Of a DNA stretch of 64,000 nt, positions 18,187-26,986 are shown piece after piece. Position 1 is the stretch's first letter, and the number at the start of each line of letters is the position of its first letter. The notes beneath the pieces are model-generated. The model did no database searches, was not told where the DNA came from, and saw only the letters and a list, made by a program, of their open reading frames with translations. This stretch comes from Pseudomonas sp. IPO3778. GTDB taxonomy: Bacteria > Pseudomonadota > Gammaproteobacteria > Pseudomonadales > Pseudomonadaceae. The DNA is taken from contig NZ_JACARC010000039.1 of the NCBI RefSeq assembly GCF_013386825.1, positions 1-64,000 of the forward strand, read 5' to 3'. The position numbers and the translations under genes were made by a program.

Positions 18187-18216
18187 AAAAGGGCGAAGCC
18201 ATGACAGCTTCGCCCT
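18187..18216 (-). terminator. Terminator of prfC
   Basis: A 10-bp stem AGGGCGAAGC (18190-18199) / GCTTCGCCCT (18207-18216), with AAAA on the left that becomes a U-tract on the minus strand, 19 bases beyond the prfC stop. Confidence 0.85.
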
Positions 18217-18234
18217 CTGGTGTCTCGCTAACCC

Positions 18235-19818
<1,584 letters not shown>

Positions 19819-20149
19819 GGGAAATCGCCTGGCAGGTGAGTCAAAAAAGGGCGGCGAGTATAGCGCAAACCCGGGGTGACGGACCACCGTTCACCCCATT
19901 GGGGGTGGCTAAATGCTGCCAAGTATGGAACCTTTTAAAAGGTAGAGACGTCCACTCCCCTGCTACCGCACTCGTAACAGGGGCTGAAAAATCAGCAAGT
20001 TAGCCTGACGAGGCTGCGCTCATGGCTCGACCGCATACCGCGTTGCCGGTAGAGGCGAGCTGCTATTCGCGACCACATTCGCCGACAGCCAGGAATGGCA
20101 TTGCCGCTCGGAAATGTGTTCGCCGACAAAAGAAAAAAGGAGTCCGCCT
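19819..20149. promoter_or_regulatory. 331-bp region between prfC and the osmoprotectant operon, with palindromes
   Basis: It holds the prfC promoter, a perfect 14-bp palindrome ACCTTTTAAAAGGT (19930-19943) and a second inverted repeat CCCCTG (19957-19962) / CAGGGG (19978-19983). These are operator candidates for the divergent transporter operon. No gene is seen. Confidence 0.45.
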
Positions 20150-20866
20150 GTGGCTATTCGCTATGGCAAAGGGCTGATAGGAGGAGCGGTTGTCGTCGCT
20201 CTCCTGGCCCTGCTGGTCCACTGGATCGGCATCAACACGATCGAACTGTACCGCGACGATTTGTTGTTTTACCTGCAAGCTCACTTGATCCTTGTCCTTG
20301 TTTCGATGCTGGCCGCCCTGATCGTAGGGATTCCCGCCGGTATTCTGCTCAGCCGACCGAATATGGTCGGGCGCGCAGAACGCTTCATGCAGATCTTCAA
20401 CATCGGCAATACCGTCCCTCCCCTGGCCGTACTGGCCATCGCCCTCGGTGTCCTTGGCATCGGCAGCGGCCCTGCGATCTTCGCGCTGTTCCTCGCCTCG
20501 TTGCTGCCCATCGTGCGCAACACCTATGAAGGCCTGAAAAACGTACAAGGCTCCCTGAAAGAAGCCGCCGTGGGCATCGGCATGACGCCGCGCCAGGTTC
20601 TGTTTCGCGTGGAACTGCCCAACGCCGTGCCGATCATCATCGGCGGTGTGCGCGTGGCCCTGGCAATCAACGTCGGTACCGCTCCCCTGGCGTTCCTGAT
20701 TGGCGCCAACAGCCTGGGCAGCCTGATCTTCCCCGGCATCGCCCTGAACAATCAGCCGCAATTGCTGCTCGGCGCCGCGTGCACCGCGCTGCTGGCCTTG
20801 CTGCTCGACGGTCTGGTGACCATGGCCAGCCGCCTCTGGCTGGAACGCGGGTTGCGTCCGTCTTAA
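20150..20866 (+). CDS. Osmoprotectant ABC transporter permease (OpuCB/OsmW type)
   Basis: 238 residues from a GTG at 20150, chosen because AAAAAAGGAG lies 8-9 bases upstream; an in-frame ATG at 20114 lacks such a site. BPD_transp_1 permease with about six helices. The conserved stretch RNTYEGLKNVQGSLKEAAVGIG is followed by MTPRQVLFRVELPNAVPIIIGGVRVA, the hallmark of the OpuC/YehW/ProW group. It is the first gene of a four-gene operon carrying quaternary-ammonium osmoprotectants (glycine betaine, choline, carnitine or similar); the exact substrate is not determinable. Confidence 0.88.
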   Translation: MAIRYGKGLIGGAVVVALLALLVHWIGINTIELYRDDLLFYLQAHLILVLVSMLAALIVGIPAGILLSRPNMVGRAERFMQIFNIGNTVPPLAVLAIALGVLGIGSGPAIFALFLASLLPIVRNTYEGLKNVQGSLKEAAVGIGMTPRQVLFRVELPNAVPIIIGGVRVALAINVGTAPLAFLIGANSLGSLIFPGIALNNQPQLLLGAACTALLALLLDGLVTMASRLWLERGLRPS

Positions 20867-20886
20867 GGCTCGGCAAAGGAATTCAC

Positions 20887-21783
20887 ATGAAAAAACTGAC
20901 ATTGATATTGAGCTGCGTCCTGCTGTTCGCAGGGTTTGCGCAAGCCGCTGAAAAACCGGTCATCCGTATCGGCGCCCGGGTGTTCACCGAACAGACCCTG
21001 CTTGCCGAAATCACCGCCCAGTACCTGCGCACCAAGGGTTACGACACCCGCGTGACCGGCGGCCTGGGCAGCAACCTGGCGCGCAGTGCCCAGGAAAGCG
21101 GGCAGCTGGACATGCTCTGGGAATACACCGGCGTGTCGCTGGTGGCCTATAACCACGTCGACGAGAAGCTCGACAGCGAACAGACCTACGCACGGGTGAA
21201 AGAACTCGACGCGAAGAAAGGCCTGGTCTGGCTCTCCCCGTCGAAATTCAGCAACACCTACGCCCTGGCGCTGCCAGAGAACGTGGCCAAGGAATTCCCG
21301 CAGATCAACAGCATCAGCGACCTGACCAAGGCCCTCGCCGAGGACAGCAAACAGAACCGCCTGGTGGCCCTGGATACCGAATTCGCCAACCGTTCCGACG
21401 GCATGGCCGGCATGGTCAAGCTGTACGGCATGAACCTGACCCGCAAAAACACCCGGCAGATGGACGCCGGCCTGGTGTACACCGCGCTGCGTAACGGCCA
21501 GGTGTTTGCCGGTTTGGTCTACACCACCGACGGCCGCCTGAACGCCTTCAAATTGAAGCTGCTGACAGACGACAAACACTACTTCCCGGACTACACCGCA
21601 GCGCCGGTGGTGCGTCAGGTGTACCTCGACGCTCACCCGCAACTGGCGGCTGACCTTGCGCCTTTGGCGGCACTGTTCGACGATGAAACCATGCGCCAGT
21701 TGAATGCACGGGTCGACGTCGACCATGAAAGCCCGTCCACCGTGGCCGCCGATTTCCTGCGCCAACATCCAATCAACCCATAA
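20887..21783 (+). CDS. Osmoprotectant ABC transporter substrate-binding protein (OpuCC/OsmX type)
   Basis: 298 residues with signal peptide MKKLTLILSCVLLFAGFAQA. The mature domain is OpuAC-like: IRIGARVFTEQTLLAEITAQ, GGLGSNLARSAQESGQLDMLWEYTG and the late segment PVVRQVYLDAHPQLA. In this family aromatic residues cage the trimethylammonium head group; W120 and several Tyr are in suitable positions but were not aligned. It lies 20 bases after the first permease. Confidence 0.87.
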   Translation: MKKLTLILSCVLLFAGFAQAAEKPVIRIGARVFTEQTLLAEITAQYLRTKGYDTRVTGGLGSNLARSAQESGQLDMLWEYTGVSLVAYNHVDEKLDSEQTYARVKELDAKKGLVWLSPSKFSNTYALALPENVAKEFPQINSISDLTKALAEDSKQNRLVALDTEFANRSDGMAGMVKLYGMNLTRKNTRQMDAGLVYTALRNGQVFAGLVYTTDGRLNAFKLKLLTDDKHYFPDYTAAPVVRQVYLDAHPQLAADLAPLAALFDDETMRQLNARVDVDHESPSTVAADFLRQHPINP

Positions 21784-21794
21784 GAGGAGAAGAC

Positions 21795-22448
21795 ATGGAA
21801 TTTCTGAACGCCTTTTCCCATCTTGATTGGGCTCTCGTCCTGCACCTGACCTGGCAGCACATCACCCTGGTCGGCATTGCAGTCATCCTGGCGATCGTCG
21901 TAGGCGTGCCCCTGGGCGTGCTGATGACCCGCTTCCCGACCCTCGCCGGCCCGTTACAGGCCAGCGCCACCGTACTGCTGACCGTGCCGTCCATCGCACT
22001 GTTCGGCCTGCTGCTGCCGTTCTACTCCAAGTTCGGCCAGGGCCTGGGGCCGATGCCGGCGATTACCGCCGTGTTCCTCTACTCCCTGTTGCCCATCATG
22101 CGTAACACCTACCTCGCCCTCACCGGCGTGGAGCCAGGCATCCGCGAAGCCGCCAAAGGCATTGGCATGACCTTCGGCCAGCGCCTGCGCATGGTCGAGT
22201 TGCCGATTGCGGTGCCGGTGATCCTCGCCGGTGTGCGCACCGCCGTCGTCATGAACATTGGTGTGATGACCATCGCCGCCACCATCGGCGCCGGTGGCCT
22301 GGGTGTACTTATTCTGGCTTCCATCAGCCGCAGCGACATGTCGATGCTGATCGTTGGCGCCGTACTGGTCAGTCTCCTGGCCATCTTCGCCGACCTGCTT
22401 CTGCAATGGCTGCAACGCACGCTGACTCCAAAAGGATTACTCAAATGA
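21795..22448 (+). CDS. Osmoprotectant ABC transporter permease (OpuCD/OsmY type)
   Basis: 217 residues, second permease of the set, with the same family block (RNTYLALTGVEPGIREAAKGIGMT, then VELPIAVPVILAGVRTAVVMNIG). The ATG follows AAGAGGAGAAGAC, eleven bases after the binding-protein stop. Its stop overlaps the ATPase start by ATGA. Confidence 0.88.
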   Translation: MEFLNAFSHLDWALVLHLTWQHITLVGIAVILAIVVGVPLGVLMTRFPTLAGPLQASATVLLTVPSIALFGLLLPFYSKFGQGLGPMPAITAVFLYSLLPIMRNTYLALTGVEPGIREAAKGIGMTFGQRLRMVELPIAVPVILAGVRTAVVMNIGVMTIAATIGAGGLGVLILASISRSDMSMLIVGAVLVSLLAIFADLLLQWLQRTLTPKGLLK

Positions 22449-23602
22449 TCGAACTTCAAAACCTGACCAAGACCTTTCAAAGCAACGGCAAGACCATCAC
22501 GGCCGTTGATTCCGTAAGCCTGACCGTCAACGAAGGCGAAATTTGCGTATTCCTCGGCCCCTCGGGCTGCGGCAAGAGCACCACGCTGAAGATGATCAAC
22601 CGCCTGATCAAGCCCACGTCGGGCAAGATCCTGATCAACGGTGAAGACACCACTGACCTGGATGAAGTGACCCTGCGTCGCAACATCGGCTACGTGATCC
22701 AGCAGATCGGCCTGTTCCCGAACATGACCATCGAAGAGAACATCGTGGTGGTGCCCAAGTTGCTGGGCTGGGACAAGCAGAAATGCCACGACCGCGCCCG
22801 CGAATTGATGAGCATGATCAAGCTGGAACCCAAGCAGTACCTGCACCGCTACCCGCGTGAGCTGTCCGGTGGCCAGCAACAGCGGATCGGCGTAATCCGC
22901 GCCCTGGCGGCGGATGCACCGTTGCTGCTGATGGATGAGCCGTTCGGCGCGGTCGACCCGATCAACCGCGAGATGATCCAGAACGAGTTCTTCGAGATGC
23001 AGCGCGCGCTGAACAAGACCGTGATCATGGTCAGCCACGACATCGACGAAGCCATCAAGCTGGGGGACAAGATCGCGATCTTCCGCGCCGGCAAGCTGCT
23101 GCAGATCGATCACCCGGACACCCTGCTGGCGCACCCGGCCGATGAGTTCGTGAGCAACTTTGTGGGCCAGGACAGCACCCTCAAGCGCCTGCTGCTGGTG
23201 AAAGCCGAAGACGCGGCGGACAACGCTCCCTCGGTCAGCCCGGAGACGCCAGTGGCGGATGCCCTGGAGCAGATGGATGAGCTGGACCGTCGCTACGTGG
23301 TGGTCACCGATGCCGAGAACAAAGCCCTGGGTTATGTACGACGTCGCGACCTGCACCGTCAGACCGGTACCTGCGGCCAGTACCTGCGCGAGTTCAACGC
23401 CACGGCGGCGTATGACGAGCATTTGCGCATCCTGTTGTCGCGCATGTACGAGTTCAACCGTTCGTGGCTGCCGGTGATGGATGCGGAGCGGGTGTTCCTG
23501 GGGGAAGTGACCCAGGAGTCGATTGCCGAGTACTTGAGCTCGGGCAAGTCCCGTGGGGGCAAGACCAGCATTGTTTCGCCGGCCGAGACAGCACTGGCCT
23601 GA
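22445..23602 (+). CDS. Osmoprotectant ABC transporter ATPase with CBS domains (OpuCA/OsmV type)
   Basis: 385 residues. ATPase domain 1-240: Walker A GPSGCGKS near residue 38, signature LSGGQQQRIGVIRAL, Walker B LLLMDEPFGAVD. Residues about 255-375 form a tandem CBS region (RRYVVVTDAENKALGYVRRRDL and SWLPVMDAERVFLGEVTQESI). In the relatives ProV and OpuA this region senses ionic strength or nucleotides. It starts at the ATGA overlap with the preceding permease. Confidence 0.9.
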   Translation: MIELQNLTKTFQSNGKTITAVDSVSLTVNEGEICVFLGPSGCGKSTTLKMINRLIKPTSGKILINGEDTTDLDEVTLRRNIGYVIQQIGLFPNMTIEENIVVVPKLLGWDKQKCHDRARELMSMIKLEPKQYLHRYPRELSGGQQQRIGVIRALAADAPLLLMDEPFGAVDPINREMIQNEFFEMQRALNKTVIMVSHDIDEAIKLGDKIAIFRAGKLLQIDHPDTLLAHPADEFVSNFVGQDSTLKRLLLVKAEDAADNAPSVSPETPVADALEQMDELDRRYVVVTDAENKALGYVRRRDLHRQTGTCGQYLREFNATAAYDEHLRILLSRMYEFNRSWLPVMDAERVFLGEVTQESIAEYLSSGKSRGGKTSIVSPAETALA

Positions 23603-23611
23603 TACCCCCTT

Positions 23612-23743
23612 GTGGCGAGGGAGCTTGCTCCCGTTGGGCTGCGCAGCAGCCCCATAACAGACGACTCAATAGTTTCAGGTAAACAGGGGTTGACTGATTT
23701 TGGGGCCGCTTCGCGCCCCAGCGGGAGCAAGCTCCCTCGCCAC
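23612..23743. repeat. REPIN-like element, GTGGCGAGGGAGC family
   Basis: GTGGCGAGGGAGCTTGCTCC at 23612 and its complement ending at 23743, with internal shorter palindromes (gggctgcgcagcagccc and ggggccgcttcgcgcccc). The same family occurs at 29535-29666. Confidence 0.85.
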
Positions 23744-24099
23744 AAAAGCGCTCCCAATTCCCCTCAAATAACACTCCTGGGGGAACATCAATCCGTCATA
23801 CCGGTCGGTTACATAAGTAGCTGCACGCGGTCGCACGACGAACGCGTGCAAAAACGCGACATTTTTAGTTGATCTATAGCCCCTCACGTCCTAAAGTTCG
23901 CGCCGAACGTCCATGCTGGAAACGATCCATCCGGCTCAAGTACTGACGACGAGACAGCAAGGCCAAGGGAAGCGGTTGATCCCATGGCCTTTTTGCTTTC
24001 GGCGACATGCCTTGGGAAGTAGGCGAACCAAAGTGGGGATACGGAGGACGTTCATTTGCACCCATTGATCAATCTAGTTTGCCAGTAGGAGTTCCCAGC
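23744..24099 (+). promoter_or_regulatory. Long speC leader region
   Basis: About 350 bp without a recognised gene between the repeat and speC. It includes a GC-rich inverted motif (cgcacgacgaacgcgtgc, 23829-23846), an AT-rich patch near 23859-23881 that could hold a promoter (CTATAG at 23874-23879), and a terminator-like hairpin at 23959-23997. The ribosome site GTAGGAG lies at 24085-24091. The layout fits an attenuated leader or a separate small RNA followed by the speC promoter. Confidence 0.4.
23959..23997 (+). terminator. Terminator-like hairpin inside the speC leader
   Basis: AAGGCCAAGGGA pairs with TCCCATGGCCTT (one mismatch in 12, loop AGCGGTTGA) and is followed by TTTGCTTTC. It is a good intrinsic-terminator shape placed about 100 bases before the speC start codon. 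Confidence 0.65.
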
Positions 24100-25263
24100 A
24101 TGTCGATCCAGGTCGAAGACTATTTCGCGCGCGCCACTTTTGACAAAATGAAGGCGTTCGCCGATACCCAGGAAACCCCGTTCGTGGTGATCGACACCGC
24201 GATGATCAGCCAGGCCTACGATGACCTGCGCGCCGGTTTCGAATTCGCCAAGGTGTATTACGCCGTCAAGGCCAACCCGGCCGTCGAGATCATCGACCTG
24301 CTCAAGGACAAGGGTTCGAGCTTCGACATCGCGTCGATCTACGAGCTGGACAAGGTCATGGACCGCGGCGTCAGCGCCGACCGTATCAGCTACGGCAACA
24401 CCATCAAGAAATCCAAGGACATCCGCTACTTCTACGAGAAAGGCGTGCGCCTGTTCTCCACCGACTCCGAAGCCGACCTGCGCAACATCGCCAAGGCCGC
24501 CCCGGGTTCGAAAGTGTATGTGCGCATCCTCACCGAAGGCTCGACCACGGCTGACTGGCCGCTGTCGCGCAAGTTCGGCTGCCAGACCGACATGGCCATG
24601 GACCTGCTGATCCTCGCCCGCGACCTGGGCCTGGTGCCTTACGGCATCTCCTTCCACGTCGGCTCGCAACAGCGTGACATCAGCGTGTGGGACGCGGCGA
24701 TCGCCAAGGTCAAAGTGATCTTCGAGCGCCTGAAGGAAGAAGACGGCATCCACCTCAAGCTGATCAACATGGGCGGCGGCTTCCCGGCCAACTACATCAC
24801 CCGCACCAACAGCCTGGAAACCTACGCGCAAGAAATCATCCGCTTCCTCAAGGAAGACTTCGGTGACGACTTGCCGGAAATCATCCTGGAGCCGGGCCGT
24901 TCGTTGATCGCCAACGCCGGGATCCTGGTCAGTGAAGTGGTGCTGGTTGCCCGTAAATCCCGCACCGCCGTCGAGCGTTGGGTGTACACGGATGTGGGCA
25001 AATTCTCCGGCCTGATCGAAACCATGGACGAAGCCATCAAGTTCCCGATCTGGACCGAGAAGAAAGGCGAGATGGAAGAAGTGGTCATCGCCGGTCCTAC
25101 CTGCGACAGCGCCGACATCATGTACGAAAACTACAAGTACGGCCTGCCGCTGAACCTGGCGATTGGTGACCGGATGTACTGGTTGTCCACCGGTGCGTAC
25201 ACCACCAGCTACAGCGCGGTTGAATTCAATGGCTTCCCGCCGTTGAAATCGTTCTACCTGTAA
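24100..25263 (+). CDS. speC: Ornithine decarboxylase, fold III (alanine-racemase-like)
   Basis: 387 residues from MSIQVEDYF after GTAGGAG. PLP-binding lysine K57 in YYAVKANP, H186 in SFHVGSQ, GGGFP at 225-229, EPGR at 264-267 and the active-site cysteine C335 in AGPTCDSADI define the eukaryotic-type ODC family. It makes putrescine from ornithine, the entry to polyamine synthesis. The sequence is close to what I recall of P. aeruginosa SpeC. Some family members also accept lysine. Regulation may involve the leader hairpin. Confidence 0.93.
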   Translation: MSIQVEDYFARATFDKMKAFADTQETPFVVIDTAMISQAYDDLRAGFEFAKVYYAVKANPAVEIIDLLKDKGSSFDIASIYELDKVMDRGVSADRISYGNTIKKSKDIRYFYEKGVRLFSTDSEADLRNIAKAAPGSKVYVRILTEGSTTADWPLSRKFGCQTDMAMDLLILARDLGLVPYGISFHVGSQQRDISVWDAAIAKVKVIFERLKEEDGIHLKLINMGGGFPANYITRTNSLETYAQEIIRFLKEDFGDDLPEIILEPGRSLIANAGILVSEVVLVARKSRTAVERWVYTDVGKFSGLIETMDEAIKFPIWTEKKGEMEEVVIAGPTCDSADIMYENYKYGLPLNLAIGDRMYWLSTGAYTTSYSAVEFNGFPPLKSFYL

Positions 25264-25274
25264 GCCCACGCCTT

Positions 25275-25386
25275 GATCGTTCCCACGCGCTGCGTGGGAA
25301 AGCATCCGGTGACGCTCTGCGTCACGCCGTTAGCGCGGACGCAGAGCGTCCAGGGCGGCATTTCCACGCAGAGCGTGGGAACGATC
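25275..25386. repeat. Dispersed inverted repeat, GATCGTTCCCACG family
   Basis: The ends are GATCGTTCCCACGCGCTGCG at 25275 and CGCAGAGCGTGGGAACGATC ending at 25386. Internal palindromic arms carry GACGCTCTGCGTC-like text. I recall this element as frequent in fluorescent pseudomonads. It overlaps the 3' end of the Sel1-repeat gene and supplies its stop codon. Confidence 0.85.
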
Positions 25387-26130
25387 AAGTTCAATGGCAT
25401 GCTCTTGATAAATCTCGGCCATCGCCCGTATCTGCGGATCATTGGCGGCAGACAACGCCTTGTGCGCCACCCGCAAGAACTTCAAATTCCCGCCCGCCAG
25501 TGCCTTGCGTAGCCATTCCAGCGCTGCTTCAACCTGGCCGCGATCCGCCAGCACCGCCGCATAACTGAACTGCCCGCGAAAATCCCCACCCTGCGCCGAC
25601 CGGCGATACCACGCCACCGCCGCGTCCAGATCCCTGGGGCAAAACTGCCCTTCTTCCAGGTAACGCCCCAGCAGGTTCATCGACTTGGCATGGCCCAGTT
25701 CCGCCGCCTGTCGATAACACGCCAGCGCCCGGGTTTGATCCTCGGCCACCCCGCGCCCGGTCGCCAGCAGGTTGGCGTAGTTATACAGCCCCCAATCCAA
25801 CCCGCCGTCTGCCGCCAGGCGGTATTCACGTGCCGCCGCCACCTCATCCGCCCCACAGCCCCAGCCATGCTCGAGGCAACGCCCGAGCATGTTGCGCGCC
25901 ATCAACTGCCCGCCCTGGGCCGCAATCCGGAACCAGCGCACCGCCAGCGCTTCATCGCGCTCGATGCCGCGCCCTTCCAGCAGGATCTGCCCGAGCAAGG
26001 CCTGGGCATCCACCACGCCCTCCTTCGCCGCGATCAGAATCGCCTGGGCGGCGCGCACCGGGGAATCGTCGAGCAGGGTCTGCAATTGTTCAACGGTGAG
26101 GACTTCTTCACGGCGCAGTAAAAAACCCAC
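25330..26130 (-). CDS. Sel1-repeat (TPR-like) protein with a repeat-encoded C-terminus
   Basis: 266 residues with five to six Sel1-like repeats between about 35 and 215 (AQALLGQILLEGRGIERDEALAV, ARNMLGRCLEHGWGCGADEVAAA, KSMNLLGRYLEEGQFCPRDLDAA). The fold is an alpha-solenoid for protein-protein contacts; partners are unknown. There is no signal peptide, so it is likely cytoplasmic. The last 19 or so residues (LDRSHALRGNAALDALRPR) are encoded by the dispersed repeat at 25275-25386, which presumably replaced the original end of the gene. It precedes no other gene on its strand and lies just downstream of piuC with a 2-base gap, so it may be co-transcribed with it. Confidence 0.8.
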   Translation of the reverse strand: MGFLLRREEVLTVEQLQTLLDDSPVRAAQAILIAAKEGVVDAQALLGQILLEGRGIERDEALAVRWFRIAAQGGQLMARNMLGRCLEHGWGCGADEVAAAREYRLAADGGLDWGLYNYANLLATGRGVAEDQTRALACYRQAAELGHAKSMNLLGRYLEEGQFCPRDLDAAVAWYRRSAQGGDFRGQFSYAAVLADRGQVEAALEWLRKALAGGNLKFLRVAHKALSAANDPQIRAMAEIYQEHAIELDRSHALRGNAALDALRPR

Positions 26131-26132
26131 CC

Positions 26133-26813
26133 TCAGACCTCAACCCAGCGGCGCAGCAGGTTGTGATAGGTGCCGGTGAGCTGGATCAGGGCCGGGTGGT
26201 CGGGCACGTCCCGGCTCAGTTGCTGGATCGCCCCGTCCATTTCGAACAGCAAGGTGCGCTGGCTGTCTTCGCGCACCAGGCTTTGGGTCCAGAAAAACGA
26301 GGCGTAGCGCGCGCCGCGGGTCACGGCGTTGACCTTGTGCAGGCTGGAGCCGGGGTACAGCACCATGTCGCCCGCCGGCAACTTGACCCGCTGCAGGCCG
26401 AAGGTGTCCTGGATCTCCAGCTCGCCGCCGTCGTAGTCGTCGGGGTCGCTGAAAAACACGGTGGAAGACAGGTCGGTGCGCACCCGTTCGTGGCTGCCCT
26501 TGGACTGGCGCACGGCGTTGTCGATATGAAAATCAAAACTGCCACCGGCGGTGTAGCAGTTGAGCAACGGAGGGAAGACCTTGTGCGGTAACGCCGCCGA
26601 CATGAACAGCGGTTTTTTCCACAAGCGATCGAGGATCGCCGCGCCGATTTCCTTGGCCAGCGGGTGGCCTTCCGGCAGTTGCAGGTTGTGTTTGGCCTTG
26701 GCCGACTGGTGCCCGGCGGTGATTTTACCGTCAGCCCATTCGGTGTTTGCCAGGGCTTCGCGGATGCGCAGCACTTCCTCGCGAGAGAACAGGCCGGGAA
26801 CGTGCAGCAGCAT
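26133..26813 (-). CDS. piuC: PKHD-type Fe(II)/2-oxoglutarate dioxygenase PiuC
   Basis: 226 residues, the normal PiuC/YbiX length. The iron facial triad is visible as H96 and D98 in FDFHIDN and H159 in SSLHKVN, with R169 a likely 2-oxoglutarate anchor. The ATG of [10 protein letters not shown] was chosen because it is the family start; an upstream in-frame extension reads through the promoter region. PiuC is iron-repressed and genetically tied to siderophore and catecholate uptake, but its substrate is unknown. A candidate Fur site lies 32 bp upstream. Confidence 0.93.
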   Translation of the reverse strand: MLLHVPGLFSREEVLRIREALANTEWADGKITAGHQSAKAKHNLQLPEGHPLAKEIGAAILDRLWKKPLFMSAALPHKVFPPLLNCYTAGGSFDFHIDNAVRQSKGSHERVRTDLSSTVFFSDPDDYDGGELEIQDTFGLQRVKLPAGDMVLYPGSSLHKVNAVTRGARYASFFWTQSLVREDSQRTLLFEMDGAIQQLSRDVPDHPALIQLTGTYHNLLRRWVEV

Positions 26814-26844
26814 GGGGAAGTACCTGAAGGCAAAAAGTTGCCAA

Positions 26845-26859
26845 TGATAGTGATTCTTA
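26845..26859. promoter_or_regulatory. Candidate Fur box between piuC and the PepSY-flavodoxin gene
   Basis: TGATAGT-G-ATTCTTA matches the 7-1-7 Fur motif TGATAAT-N-ATTATCA at 11 of 14 positions. It sits in the 173-bp divergent region and could repress both genes when iron is sufficient. Confidence 0.6.
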
Positions 26860-26986
26860 TTGACCACGCACAACACCCCATGCATCGGATGGTCGGATTT
26901 ATTGCATGTAAAAAAGAATCTTTCTCGACAACTCACGGCATAATGCGCGCCGTGAAACACCTAACCTGCTAACGAGGCCGCACGAC

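Noticed and set aside
20114-20149. ATG start for the first osmoprotectant permease at 20114
   Set aside because: The 12 extra residues are polar and lack a ribosome site, whereas the GTG at 20150 follows AAAAAAGGAG at good spacing.
23860-23997. Possible Rsm-type regulatory RNA before speC
   Set aside because: Only a few GGA motifs occur and they are not displayed in repeated hairpin loops; no GacA-box-like palindrome lies upstream. I left it as a leader or unassigned small RNA.
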